This document shows, piece by piece, positions 52,833 through 63,625 of a stretch of 64,000 nucleotides of DNA (position 1 is its first letter; each line of letters begins with the position of its first letter). The notes under the pieces were generated by a model. That model searched no databases and had not been told where the DNA came from. It worked only from the letters and a program-made list of their open reading frames with translations. The stretch comes from Actinomyces lilanjuaniae (GTDB taxonomy: Bacteria; Actinomycetota; Actinomycetes; Actinomycetales; Actinomycetaceae), in assembly GCF_003606385.1 (NCBI RefSeq), contig NZ_CP032514.1, forward strand, positions 2,542,001-2,606,000, written 5' to 3'. Made by a program: the position numbers and the translations under genes.

Positions 52833-55800
52833 TCAGTGCTGGGTGACGGTGAGGCTGTCAACCGCTAGGGTGACGGTCTCCGGACCGGCCGACCCGGACA
52901 TGTAGGTGGTGATCCCCACGGTCCCGGCCTCGTTGAGGGTCTTCTCAGTGTCCACGACATCGACTCCCCAGTCCTGCGGCTCGGCGTCCCCGGCCCAGAA
53001 CCTGGCCTGCAGCGTCGTGGACTCCTCACCGGAGACGACCAGGCGCAGGTGCAGGTCCTGACCCGCTGTGTAGGGCTCGTCCAGGACGATCGTCCCCAGG
53101 GCGGTCTCCAGCCCACCAACCACCTTAGCCACCGTGACAACTGGAGCCCCGGCAGAGCCCACACGCATCGTGGCCTGGTAGCGGCCAGCGTCATTGGCCC
53201 GGGCAACGTAGGAGACAAAGGCCCCGTTGCCACCGGGAGCAGAGTCCAGGGAGAAGTCCAGCACCGTCTCGGTCGAGGTGGAGTCGATCTCCTGGGAGCT
53301 CACTGAGGAGGACGACCGGGCACCCTCCATGGAGATACGGCCCTGGGACTCCTCGGTGGAGAACGACGGAGCGTTCCATGTGACCTTCCACGGGCCGCCG
53401 GTCGGGGCACTGCCCCAGCCACGGGCGGTGGTGCGGTCGAAGTCGTCCGCCAGGAGCACGTCTCCCACCGCCGGAGCATCGGCGTCCGGCTCGTCCTGCG
53501 CTACCTCCTTGCCGCTGCCCAGGGTGTAGTGCGCAGCAACCTGGCTGGGACCCAGCGGGACACCGTAGACGGCAACCTCGTCAATGTCCCCCTCAATGTA
53601 GTGAGTCGAGGGCGCGCCGCTGACACCTTCCAAGGTATCCCCACCGACCCTCCAGAAACCGGTGTAGCTCTGACCAGTCGTCATAGTGGACTCAAACGCC
53701 TCAAGCCGACCGTCAACGTGCAAGGTGGCACCAGCGGTGGGACTCAAGGAGGCGACAACATGGTGCCACTGCCCGTCGTTGTAGCTGGTGGAGGTGGTGA
53801 CCGTGCTGGGTGTCCCCGGGTTGAGCATGAAGCTCAGCGTCCCGTCATTACGCATGTAGACCACCCGGTCAAAGCTGGCGGAGCTTCCTGTGGCGGAGGA
53901 CCCGAAGCCCACGACTGCACCACCGCTGGAGGAGGTGGTACGCACCCACGCCTCGACTGAGAAAGCCGTCGGCGCCACCGACGAGGTAGCGGTAGAGGCA
54001 CTGCTCTGGGAGTTACGGTCAGAGGTGAAGGACAGGGCAGAGCCCGAGTCCAGGACGGACTCCGCGCCCCAGCTGTAGCGCGAGCCGCTCAGCCGCAGGT
54101 CACGCTCAGCAACAAGGTCCTGGGCGGAGGTGCCGCTGTCCTCGTCCAAGGGCCAGTAGTGGGCCGCGCCGTCAGTCAGGACACGAGCCCCGTAGTCAGA
54201 CAGGGCCTCTCCCTCCGCAGCAGTCACTGTTACCCAGTCCGAGTGGGTCCAGGCCCCCCAGGGGTCAGTCACCACCACCCGGTAGCGATGGGTACTGCCC
54301 GGCTCGACGACATCGGTCGCGCTGAGGCTAGGCAGCTCCCAGTAGCCAGCCGTCACCGTCTGGGTCGAGATCGGCTCGGAGTCCCGGGTATCCCGGTAGA
54401 CGGAGTAGGTGAGGGTCTTGTCGTCACGGTCCCAGTTACCGGGGAAGGAGACGGTGACCACCCCGGCGCGCGAGGAGCTGGCCGTCACCTTGTAGGCGCC
54501 TCCCTTGTTCATAGGCCCCTGCTGGTTGGGGGCGATGTCGCGACGGGCGAAGCGGACCAGCCCCTGCTGGGCGGTGCCGTTGACCGAGAGGAACTCCCCG
54601 CCGTAGACCACGTACTCGTCGTTGCCCTCCACCGTCCACGTCGCCTGGTTGGTGCGGGTGATGGTCCCAGGCTTGAACTCCGGGTAGAAGTTCAGGTTGG
54701 TGGCCGCCGGCTGGCCCGGATAGCTGTGGTAGCCACGGGCGTAGCTGGTCTCGACGGTACCTGTGGCGTAGTTGGTGTAGGCCACGGCGTTGTGGAAGCG
54801 CCGCTGCTCGGGGAAGCCCCCAATATTACGGCAGTCGTGGGCGTGGCTGGAGACGTAGACAACGTCGGAGGTTGGGAACAGGTCGTAGGAGTCGCCGTGG
54901 CAGTCGGCCATGACGTCCAGGTCACCGGTCTCCCAGCTCGCCCGGAACATGCCCTCGAAGGACCCCGTCATGGAGTAGGCCACCCCGTAGAGCCCCTGCT
55001 CGTCAGCCTCCAGGTCCATGACCGAGGCGTTGATTCCCGCGCTACGCACGACCGAGCTAATGTTGTTCCGACGCAGGCTCCCGTCGTTCTCCAGGACCGC
55101 AACGCCGAACCCAGGCTTGTCGGAGCCCTCGACGGAGGTGAAGGCGCCGCCGATAGCCACTGCGCTGGAGTCAGGAGCGGTGACGATGGTCCGCACGTAG
55201 AGGTTGTCCACCTGGGCGGAGAAGTTGGTGAGCCTCTGGGTGGCCAGGTCCACCGCCGCCACACGCTGACGAGCCGAGGAGTTCACCTGCGTGAACGCAC
55301 CACCCACGTACAGCGTCGACCCGTCAGCAGACACCTCCACCGCCTTGACCGACCCGTTCGCCGAGGCACCCACCGGCACCCGCCGCCCGCTCACAGCGTC
55401 CACCGCCCCCACACGCCACGTCGTCTCACCATTAAGAGACGTAAAGTCACCACCCAGGTAGATCACCGACCCGTCCGCCGACACGTCCACCGAGTTCACC
55501 GCCCCGTTAGTCACCGGAGCCCACTCCAGCAGCTCACCCGTGGCAATGTCATAGGCCAGCACGTTGCCACGAGCAGACTCACCCACCCCGCAGCAGCACC
55601 CGCAGGCCGCGCCGACGAGAAGCTCCCCACCGCATACACCGTGCCACCCACAACCACCTGGTCCCACACCACACCATCAACCTGCACCGTCGGCAACGCA
55701 TCCGCCGACACCGTGGTGGGATCCCCTCCAATGGCTGCAGGCTCAGCAGGGTCGGACACGTCGGACACCTCGTCCGCGACGGCGGACGAGACCGGGGCGA

Positions 55801-55897
55801 CAAGGGCAGTAACGCCAAGGCACAAGGCAGAGGCGGCAGCGGCAAGGCTGCGCACCGGACGGGGGACGCTCACACGTTCTCCATTCACGCTGTTCAT
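52833..55897 (-). CDS. Secreted beta-propeller + Fn3-like + LamG protein A (one frame break at 55586-55589)
   Basis: About 1021 residues after repair. Signal peptide (AAAASALCLGVTALVAPVSSAVA), then propeller blades of the delta-60/DUF5122 kind (YLGGDFTSLNGETTWRVGAVD, YVGGAFTQVNSSARQRVAAVD), the motif DCHGDSYD plus HAHDCRNIGGF, GNDEYVVYGGEFLSVNG, an Fn3-like module (WDRDDKTLTYSVYRDT), a LamG/concanavalin-like module (FSVEAWVRT, QWHHVVASLS, DIDEVAVYG) and a second jelly-roll-like end. The N-terminus is in another frame. The duplicate at 60.5 kb has five C where this gene has four (55586-55589), and the fifth C restores the frame. There is no sorting signal, so it is secreted or held by glycan binding. 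The ATG at 55897 has no clear RBS; a GTG at 55873 with GGAG is an alternative. Confidence 0.8.
55218..55716. repeat. 500-bp duplicated segment, copy 1
   Basis: Bases 55218-55716 match 60168-60667 exactly except for one missing C in the run 55586-55589. The match starts and stops abruptly inside two paralogous propeller genes whose flanks are clearly diverged, which points to recent recombination or gene conversion. See the paired entry. Confidence 0.95.
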
Positions 55898-56378
55898 GGG
55901 CACAGAAGAAAGGGAAACGCCACGTTGGGGACGTAGCGCCTGGAGCGGCTTGGAGGGAGCCGCAGAGGAAGCGTACAACGACAAAGCCGCGCGCGTCGTC
56001 TTGGTGGTTATCACCACTTCTCCCCAGGGCTGCCCGCTGTGTCCCCAGGTCCCGGGAACCTTGCTGGCTCTGGTGGCACTAGCCCGGTCCCGTCACGCCG
56101 CACGCTGCCGCATCCACCAGGATCGCCACCAGGATGGCGCCTGCCAGTGCGCAAGGCCGTCGCGCCTCTTGACACCTCCGGCTCCCCGGCGAGCCGCGCA
56201 GCGCGGAGTCGCCTCACCCAGAACCCGCCGCACGCACACGTCACCCCGCGACCACGGCGGACAGAACCGACGGTCGCGGGTGACACGCCCTCAGGTCCTG
56301 GACTCCGCCCGGATACTCCCTGGGAGACTCCGTGAGGACGGACTGAGAGGACGACGAGAGGACGACCAGCGCAGCTGC
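55898..56378. other. Intergenic region upstream of propeller gene A
   Basis: About 480 bases between a minus-strand lipoprotein stop (56379) and the start of propeller gene A (55897). The region is GC-rich with scattered short hairpins and two nearby GAGGACG-type direct repeats around 56332-56363. No gene, clear promoter or terminator is convincing to me. The frames crossing it lack a binding site and family similarity. Confidence 0.35.
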
Positions 56379-57086
56379 TCAGCCAGAAGCGGCCCCCTCA
56401 AAGACCGCCGCAGGATAGTCAGCTCCCAGGTCAACAACGACCTGGAGGCTGTCGAGGCCTTCCGCCGGGACAGAGAAGGCCCGCTCAATAACAAGCGTCT
56501 CACCCGGGGCCAGCGATGCCGGGACCTCGTCAGAGGCCAGTCCCACCTCCCCGGCAGGTGCCGCCCCAGAACCGTAGGTGAGGGTTGTCACCATTCCTGC
56601 CAGAGAGAGAGCAGAGTCTGAGGTATTTGTCACCTTGACAGGAACCACGACTCCGGGACCGCCGATCTCACCGGGGCCAGCCTCCAGCTCTGTGGCACTG
56701 ATGGGGTCGATCGAGACCGTTGCCACGTCCTCAACCGTCACCGCCTCGTCGGTCGTGACCGCATCCAGCTGGTCAGCAGACAGGTCCCCAGCGGCAACCG
56801 CCTCCTCATCCACCCCGGACCTCCCGGGAGTGACGGCCTCCTCCTCGGGCGCCGCCGAGTCTGGGGTCCCCACCGGGGACGGGGTCTCCTCAGCAGCGGG
56901 CGACGCCTCCGAGGAGGCCCCCGAGCTGCTAGCCCCCTCGGAAGCCTGCGCCGCCACAGAGGAGGACGGGGAGGCCGAGGCCGAGTCCCGACCCTCATCC
57001 TGGGAGCAGGCCGTCAGGAGGAAGGCAGGGACTGCGGCAAGAAGCAGGAGGGCGGGCACTCGGGCTGGTTCGCGGTATGTTGACAC
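56379..57086 (-). CDS. Small lipoprotein of unknown function
   Basis: About 235 residues from a GTG at 57086. Signal peptide with lipobox VPALLLLAAVPAFLLTAC, then a Ser/Glu/Ala-rich disordered linker of about 90 residues, then a compact beta-rich domain (VPVKVTNTSDSALSLAG, EVPASLAPGETLVIERAFSVPA, LDSLQVVVDLGADYPAAVFEG) with the look of the DUF4352/telomeric-repeat-binding-factor-like Ig fold found in many actinobacterial lipoproteins. The frame continues upstream to 57434 through the acidic-tail sequence of propeller B, but there it is out-of-frame overlap without coding character. Start confidence is modest because no RBS is evident. Confidence 0.65.
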   Translation of the reverse strand: MSTYREPARVPALLLLAAVPAFLLTACSQDEGRDSASASPSSSVAAQASEGASSSGASSEASPAAEETPSPVGTPDSAAPEEEAVTPGRSGVDEEAVAAGDLSADQLDAVTTDEAVTVEDVATVSIDPISATELEAGPGEIGGPGVVVPVKVTNTSDSALSLAGMVTTLTYGSGAAPAGEVGLASDEVPASLAPGETLVIERAFSVPAEGLDSLQVVVDLGADYPAAVFEGAASG

Positions 57087-57186
57087 GGGTGGCAGCGTAC
57101 GGTGTCGTAGCCAGGACGTCACACCGCACGGGTCACGATCAGGACTCCCTCTCCGGTGACTGCCCAGCCCGCTCTGTGCGCCGCCG

Positions 57187-58676
57187 TCAACGCCGACCAC
57201 CGCGCCCACGCCCTGCCTCGTCATCCTCATCGTCATCGTCACCCTCATCCTCATCCTCATCGTCGCCCTGATCATTGTCCCGGCCGTCCTTGCCGTCGTC
57301 CTCATCATTCCCGTCGTCTCCGTCATCCGCAGCAGCGTCATCCCCGTCGACGCCACCCGCGCCCGCATCACCGTGCACAGCGAAGCGGACCAGCCCCTGC
57401 TGGGCGGTGCCGTTGACCGAGAGGAACTCCCCACCGTAGACGACGTAGTCGTCGTTGCCCTCCACCGTCCACGTCGCCTGGTTGGTCCCCGTGTACGAAC
57501 CGATCTGGAACTGGGGCAGGAACCCGTCCAGAAGCGTCGTCGCCGGGTTCCCCTCGTAGCTTACGTACCCGGGTACCCGGTTCCTCTGCACGGTCCCCGA
57601 AGGGGACGCAGCATAGGCGACAGCATGCCGGTAGTCGTTGTCCAGGTCCGCGAACCCGCCGATGTTCGAGCAGTCGTGGGTGTGGCCGGCCACATAGACC
57701 ACGTCCCCAGCCGGGTAGACATCGTAGGAGTCGCCGTGGCAGTCGGCCATGAGGGTGATCTCGCCGGTGTCCCAGTCGGCACGAAGCATCCCCTCGAACT
57801 CGCCCTCCCTGGAGTAGGAAACGGCGTAGAGACCCTGGGCATCCGCCTCCAGGCTCATGATCCCCGACCTGTCGCCTGAGTTGCTGACCACCGAGCTGAT
57901 CTGGTTACGACGCAGCGTCCCGTCCGTCTCCAGGACGGCCATGCCCTCACCGGGGCGGCTCGACCCGTTGACCTTGGTGAAGGAGCCCCCGATGGCCACC
58001 GACTGCCCGTCGGAGGACACCGCCACGGCTCGCACCCCGTAGTTACTGACTTTGGGGGCAAAGTCGGTGAGGGACTGCGTCACCAGGTCCACCGCGGCTA
58101 CTCGCTGACGGGCCGAGGAGTTGACCTGGGTAAAGTCGCCACCGATGTACAAGGTGGCCCCGTCGGGCGAGACCGCAAGATCCCTGACGGTCGCATTGGC
58201 GGACGCCGCCACCGGCCTGCGGGCGGCAGTACCAGCCTCTACCGCTCCGACACGCCAGGTAGTCTCCCCGTTGAGCGAGGTAAAGGAGCCTCCCAGGTAC
58301 ACGGTCGACCCGTCGGCGGAGGCTACGACAGCGTTGACAGCCCGTTGAGTGTCGGCGCCCAGTCCAGCAGCTCTCCCGTGGTGATGTCGTAGGCCAGGGC
58401 GTTGGCACGCGGGACCTCTTCCTGACCCTCGGGGGAGCCAGCCGGACGCGCCGCGTCAAAGCTCCCCACGGCGTAGACGGTGCTACCCACCACCTCCTGG
58501 TCCCACACCACACCGTTGACCTGAACGGTCGGAAGGGACTCGGGCGAGGCCACAGCCGCCGCAGCGTCGGCAGCAGGCGCGGGAGCCGCAGGGACCATGA
58601 GGAAGACCGCCAGGAGGGAGGCGGTCGCGGCCGCGAGAAGACCGCGAGCAAGACTACGGGCACGGTGGCATCTCAT
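57187..58676 (-). CDS. Secreted beta-propeller protein B with a highly acidic C-terminal tail (one frame break at 58341-58343)
   Basis: About 496 residues after repair. Signal peptide LARGLLAAATASLLAVFLMVPAAPAPA from the ATG at 58676 (GGAGTAGCCCTG upstream). The propeller has LPTVQVNGVVWDQEVVGSTVYAVGSF, YLGGSFTSLNGETTWRVGAVE, ADCHGDSYDVYPAGDVVYV, HTHDCSNIGGF and GLVRFA. Where paralogues A and C continue into an Fn3-like module, this one switches to about 55 residues that are mostly Asp and Glu, then ends GRGRGGRR. A frame break after WAPTLNG is repaired by one extra G (plus CCC 58341-58343), restoring NGAVNAVVASADG. Function unknown; the family is common near actinobacterial glycan loci. Confidence 0.75.
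57217..57352. repeat. Asp/Glu-coding microsatellite-like tract
   Basis: Imperfect runs of TCATCC, TCATCG and TCGTC units on the plus strand encode the acidic tail of propeller protein B. The trinucleotide-like periodicity makes it prone to in-frame length change. The same bases are in an unused frame of the lipoprotein gene's upstream extension. Confidence 0.7.
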
Positions 58677-58945
58677 CAGGGCTACTCCGATCAGGCACGA
58701 AAAAGGAGGCAGCGGTGCAGCCTGACCCTGACTGCGGAAGGCTGCCCGTTCACGAGTACACGGCCACAGGCCGCCGCCCAGCAGATTAGTACATCTGTAA
58801 CTCTTAGATAACACTCATCGGCAGAAAACTATCCGCCAGCAGGTGAGTTACCACACAAGAGCAGTGCTCTACAGTGCCTTCACTTCCCCTACCACACTTC
58901 AGACCCAGTGAGGTCACCCAGCAGGATATTGCTCGGTCAACTTCT

Positions 58946-60965
58946 TTAGAATCCGCCTCTCTTTCCGTTCTCACGCCAACCACCCCGAATCTGGTCACGG
59001 TTGGCAGGAGCCTCAGCGTCCTCACCGTCAGCACCTGCACCAGCCGGCTCCTCCTCAAGTCCGTCCCCCGCCGGCTCACCCACCTGCTCCCCGGCAGGGG
59101 CGCCCTCGTCCACGTCCGCCGCCGCTCCGCCCTCTGGGTCAGCAGCAGTGAGACGTACCCACTCCGAGCGCGTCCAGGCCCCCCACCGGTCCCACACGAC
59201 GACGACGTAGCTGTGAGTACTACCAGGGTCGACCTCGTCAGCCACCTCCACGGTCGAGACCTGCCAGAAGGAGGAAGCCACCTGCTGGTTCCACACCGGC
59301 TCTAGAGCGAGGAAGTCCTCAAGGCTGCGAGCGGCGTCGGCATCCCGGTAGACGGCGTAGGTGAGGGTCTGGTCGTCACGGTCCCAGTTCGTGGAGAAGG
59401 ACAGGTCGACCCGACCCGCCTGCTCAGAGGACGCCGTCAACGGATAGGCGCCTCCCTTGTCCACAGGTCCCTCCTGGTTGGGGGCGATGTCGCGACGGGC
59501 GAAGCGGACCAGCCCCTGCTGGGCGGTGCCGTTGACCGAGAGGAACTCCCCGCCGTAGACCACGTACTCGTCGTTGCCCTCCACCGTCCACGTCGCCTGG
59601 TTGGTCCCCGTGTACGAACCGATCTGAAAAGAGGGGTAGAAGTGCAGGTTGGTGGCCGCAGGCTGGCCTGAGTAGTCGTAGTAGTTGCTGTCAGTAGTAG
59701 GCAGGGTCTCCCCGGTGGCGTAGTTGGTAAAGGCCGGGGCGTGCCAGTACTGGTTCGGTGCCGCGTCCGGGAAGCCCCCAATGTTGGAGCAGTCGTGGGC
59801 GTGGCTGGCCACGTAGACCACGTCCCCAGCCGGGTAGACGTCGTAGGAGTCGCCGTGGCAGTCGGCCATGACGTCCAGGTCGCCGGTCTCCCAGCTCGCC
59901 CGGAACATGCCCTCGAAGGACCCGGTCCGGGAGAACGTGACCCCGTAGAAGCCACGGTCGTCCCCGGCAAGCGCCATGACGGCGCTCCTGCTCCCTCCGG
60001 CGGCAATCACCCGGCCAGCGCCCGGCTGACGAGCAGTACCGTCAGCGTCCAGCAGCACCAGTCCCGGCGACCATGTCCCGTCCACGGTAGTAAAGGACCC
60101 CCGACGACCACGGAGTCCCCGCCCGGGGAGACGCTCAGAGCACGCACCACATAGTCCTGGACAGCCGGGAGAAGTTGGTGAGCCTCTGGGTGGCCAGGTC
60201 CACCGCCGCCACACGCTGACGAGCCGAGGAGTTCACCTGCGTGAACGCACCACCCACGTACAGCGTCGACCCGTCAGCAGACACCTCCACCGCCTTGACC
60301 GACCCGTTCGCCGAGGCACCCACCGGCACCCGCCGCCCGCTCACAGCGTCCACCGCCCCCACACGCCACGTCGTCTCACCATTAAGAGACGTAAAGTCAC
60401 CACCCAGGTAGATCACCGACCCGTCCGCCGACACGTCCACCGAGTTCACCGCCCCGTTAGTCACCGGAGCCCACTCCAGCAGCTCACCCGTGGCAATGTC
60501 ATAGGCCAGCACGTTGCCACGAGCAGACTCACCCACCCCCGCAGCAGCACCCGCAGGCCGCGCCGACGAGAAGCTCCCCACCGCATACACCGTGCCACCC
60601 ACAACCACCTGGTCCCACACCACACCATCAACCTGCACCGTCGGCAACGCATCCGCCGACACCGTGGCAGGCAGTCCGTCGGCACCCACCCCGGGCACCT
60701 CCGGATCCGCCCCGTCCTGAGGGTCCTCCTGCAGATCCTGCGCCGGGCCCCCCTCACCTGCCTGAGCCCCGTCCTCCTGGTCCTGCGGTGCCCCGGGAAC
60801 AGGCCACGCACCCGGACCTGCATCCTGTGCAGGCGCCGCGTAAGTGGGTACAGCGGGTATAATGCAGGAGAGAAGCAGCGCCATCAGCACCACCATCAGC
60901 GCAGTAGCAGCGGTCGCAGACAAGGCCCGGGGTGAGGGGGTAGGGGGCACGGCTTCTCCGATCAT
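58946..60965 (-). CDS. Secreted beta-propeller + Fn3-like protein C (two frame breaks at 60167-60169 and 60098-60102)
   Basis: About 673 residues after repair. From the ATG at 60965: signal peptide AATALMVVLMALLLSCIIPAVPTYA, a Gln/Asp/Pro-rich linker, then the same propeller start as protein A (PTVQVDGVVWDQVVVGGTVYAVGSF). One extra base in each of two short runs restores TNFSPAVQDYVVRALSVSPG and VVVGGSFTTVDGTW, joining the 5' and 3' frames. Next come ADCHGDSYDVYPAGDVVYV, HAHDCSNIGGF, GNDEYVVYGGEFLSVNG and an Fn3-like module (WDRDDQTLTYAVYRD). It ends in an Ala/Glu/Gly-rich tail with no LamG domain and no sorting motif. The N-terminal 500 bases are almost identical to gene A. Confidence 0.77.
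60168..60667. repeat. 500-bp duplicated segment, copy 2
   Basis: The partner of 55218-55716, identical apart from carrying five C (60536-60540) where copy 1 has four. This copy keeps the reading frame across the run. It therefore acts as an internal control showing what the other gene should read. Confidence 0.95.
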
Positions 60966-61256
60966 GCTCGAGGAGGCGGGAAAGACCTGGAACAGGTCGG
61001 CACGCCGACAGGCCCTCCCCCAGCGCCTTGCGGCAGAGGGCCAGAGCGCGCCCGGGAACATTCTGAAACGTCAGCCTGTGACACAGGACCCGGCGTTCGG
61101 CCCGTACAGGATGGCAGGAGCACCCGGGGGATAGCAAACATGCTGACGGCTCTCCACAGCAGGGACACCAGGGCCGGAGATCTCGGTCCGCGGAGACCAC
61201 CACGCCATCGGTAGGCTGACCGGGTCCTCGCCCTCGCCCGCCCGTGAAAGGCCACC

Positions 61257-62474
61257 GTGACCACGACATCCCACGCGCCCTCCCACCCCTGCGCCCACCG
61301 GAGCCACCGCGCAGCCGATCCGAACCGACTTCGTATCGCCATGCTGGGGACGCGCGGCGTCCCGGCGCGCTACGGCGGCTTCGAGACCGCCGTTGAGGAG
61401 GTTGGCGCACGCCTGGCAGAGCGAGGGCACCAGGTCCTCGTCTACTGTCGCAACCCCGAGCCCTCCACACCTCTGCCTCCGCTCTACCTGGGGATGCGCC
61501 TGGTTGAGCTCCCGGCCGTCAGAAGCCGCAGCCTGGAGACGCTGAGCCATACGGCCCTGTCAGCTGTCCACCTGCTACGACGCACCCGTCCGGACGCGGC
61601 CTTCGTCTTCAACTCCGCCAACGCCCCCTTCCTGCCGGCGCTACGAGCCGCCCGTGTCCCCGTGGCCACCCATGTCGACGGCCTGGAGTGGCAGCGAGGT
61701 AAGTGGGGCACCGCAGGCAGGCGCTACTACCGGGCTGCCGAGGCTGCTGCTGTCCGCTTCTCGGACGCCCTCATCGCTGATGCCCAGGGCATCGCCGACT
61801 ACTACGCCCAGGAGTTCGCGGCACCCACCGACCTCATCTCCTACGGCGCTCCCGTGGTCAGGACGGACACCTCCCGCCTGGCGGAGCTCGGCCTGTCCCC
61901 CGGCTCCTTCCACCTGGTTGTCGCCCGCTTCGAGGTAGAGAACCATGTCGACCTCATTGTGGAGGGCTACGTGCGCTCTGCCGCCAGGCTGCCGCTCGTA
62001 GTCGTAGGCTCCGCCCCCTACGCCGATGCCTATACCGCCCGGATCAGGTCCCTGGCGGACTCACGGGTCCGCCTGCTGGGTAGCGTCTGGGACCAGGAAC
62101 TGCTCGACGCCCTCTACTGCGGCGCACTGCTCTACCTCCACGGGCACTCCGTGGGCGGCACCAATCCCTCGCTGCTACGGGCTATCGGCGCCGCAGCGGC
62201 CGTAGACGCCTTCGACGTCGGCTTCAACCGGGAGGTCCTGGGAGACACCGGCCGTTACTGGCGCAGTCCCGAGGACGTCAGTGCTCTGGTTGCCTCCGCC
62301 GAGTCCGATCCCGGCGCCCAGGCTGATCGCGGTCAGGCCGCCCAGCGCCGCGCCCGCCTCTACGACTGGGACCATGTCGCCACCCTCTACGAGTCCCTGG
62401 CCCGCCGCCTGGCGGTGGGCGGCCCCGTGGCCAGGCGCCCCTCGGGTCGACGCACCGGAAGGACAAGCCTGTGA
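61257..62474 (+). CDS. Glycosyltransferase family 4 with DUF1972 N-terminus (rhamnosyltransferase-like)
   Basis: 405 residues. The N-terminus IAMLGTRGVPARYGGFETAVEEVGARLAERGH is the DUF1972 signature of Cps2T-like beta-1,4-rhamnosyltransferases. Then come HVDGLEWQRGKWG, ADAQGIADYY, HLVVARFEVENHVDLIVEGY and LYLHGHSVGGTNPSLLRAIGA, the GT-B donor-site segment. It would build the repeat unit at the cytoplasmic membrane face. GTG at 61257 with AAAGG upstream. Its stop overlaps the following GTG by four bases, so it forms an operon with the next GT4 gene, divergent from propeller gene C. Confidence 0.9.
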   Translation: MTTTSHAPSHPCAHRSHRAADPNRLRIAMLGTRGVPARYGGFETAVEEVGARLAERGHQVLVYCRNPEPSTPLPPLYLGMRLVELPAVRSRSLETLSHTALSAVHLLRRTRPDAAFVFNSANAPFLPALRAARVPVATHVDGLEWQRGKWGTAGRRYYRAAEAAAVRFSDALIADAQGIADYYAQEFAAPTDLISYGAPVVRTDTSRLAELGLSPGSFHLVVARFEVENHVDLIVEGYVRSAARLPLVVVGSAPYADAYTARIRSLADSRVRLLGSVWDQELLDALYCGALLYLHGHSVGGTNPSLLRAIGAAAAVDAFDVGFNREVLGDTGRYWRSPEDVSALVASAESDPGAQADRGQAAQRRARLYDWDHVATLYESLARRLAVGGPVARRPSGRRTGRTSL

Positions 62475-63625
62475 GCACGATCCTGGTCGCCCACCCCTCT
62501 CCGGACCTGTACGGCTCTGACCTCCAGCTTGTCGAGACAGTCCGTGGCCTCCTCGGTGCCGGGCACACGGTCAAGGTGGCTCTTCCCACCGACGGCCCTC
62601 TGCGCCCTGTCCTGCGCGCAGCCGGGGCACAGGTCGCCGTCACGCCCTTCACGGTGCTTCGCAAGGCCCTGCTCACGGCAGGGGGACTGACCTCGCTGGG
62701 ACTTCACGCCGCGGGCGAGACCAGCCGCCTTCGCCGACTGGCACGCGCCAGCGGAGCCGACCTGGTCCTGACCAACACGGTGACGCTCCCGTGGTGGCCG
62801 CTGGCCGGACGTGCCGCAGGCCTACCGGTCCTGGCCCACGTCCACGAGGCGGAGAGCACCCAGCACCGGCTCATCCGCTCCGGTCTCAACGCCCCGCTCC
62901 TCGCGGCCTCCAGGATCGTGGTCAACTCCTCAGCGGCCCAGGAGACGCTCCTGTCGGTCCTGCCCCGGCTGGCCTCCCGGACCACCGTGGTGCACAACGG
63001 CGTGGCGGGCCCGCCCTCGCCCCCGGCACCGCTGCGTCGTCGCGGAGCCGACTCACCACTCCACGTTGTCATGGTGGGGCGGCTGTCTCCCCGCAAGGGC
63101 GTGGACGTGGTCCTGGAGGCGGTGGCCCTGCTGCGTCGCGGCAGCATGGACGCCTCCCTGACCGTGTGCGGTTCCGTCTTTCCCGGGTACGAGTGGTACG
63201 AGGAGGAACTGCGTCGGCGGGCTGCGCAGCAGGACCTGGCCGGGCACGTCCGCTTTCTCGGCTACGTCCACCCCACGTGGCCAGTGCTGGAGACGGCCGA
63301 CGTAGTGGCCGTCCCCTCCCGGGCGGAGCCCTTTGGCAACACGGCGGTGGAGGCCATGCACGCGGGACGGCCGCTGGTGGCCTCCCGGGTACAGGGCCTG
63401 GCAGAGGTCGTCACTGACGGCGAGACCGGCCTCCTGGTCCCGCCCGAGGAACCGGCTGCGCTGGCTCAGGCCCTGGGCGACCTAGCGGCCCACCCCGGCA
63501 AGGCCGCCCGGCTGGCACAGCAAGCTGTCCAGGACGCCGCAGCACGCTTCTCTGTCGAGGGCTACCGCGCCACCATGGTCGACATCGTCGCCGAGACCCT
63601 GGCCGACAGGGATGCTCCCGCGTAG
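62471..63625 (+). CDS. Glycosyltransferase family 4
   Basis: 384 residues, GT-B fold. VAHPSPDLYGSDLQLVETVRGLL at the N-terminus, HVHEAESTQHRLIR, IVVNSSAAQETLL, TVVHNGVAG, HVVMVGRLSPRKGVDVVLEAVALL, then the C-terminal donor-binding block VVAVPSRAEPFGNTAVEAMHAGRPLVAS and GLLVPPEEPAALAQAL (E-x7-E motif). It starts at a GTG inside the previous stop codon. It is the last recognisable gene of the polysaccharide locus; the donor sugar is unknown. Confidence 0.9.
   Translation: MSTILVAHPSPDLYGSDLQLVETVRGLLGAGHTVKVALPTDGPLRPVLRAAGAQVAVTPFTVLRKALLTAGGLTSLGLHAAGETSRLRRLARASGADLVLTNTVTLPWWPLAGRAAGLPVLAHVHEAESTQHRLIRSGLNAPLLAASRIVVNSSAAQETLLSVLPRLASRTTVVHNGVAGPPSPPAPLRRRGADSPLHVVMVGRLSPRKGVDVVLEAVALLRRGSMDASLTVCGSVFPGYEWYEEELRRRAAQQDLAGHVRFLGYVHPTWPVLETADVVAVPSRAEPFGNTAVEAMHAGRPLVASRVQGLAEVVTDGETGLLVPPEEPAALAQALGDLAAHPGKAARLAQQAVQDAAARFSVEGYRATMVDIVAETLADRDAPA

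Noticed and set aside
55586..55589. C-run frameshift in a surface protein as phase variation
   Set aside because: Runs of 4-5 C are too short for typical slipped-strand switches, and the same one-base loss occurs in eno, mfd and glmU, where on/off switching makes no sense. Sequence error explains all cases.
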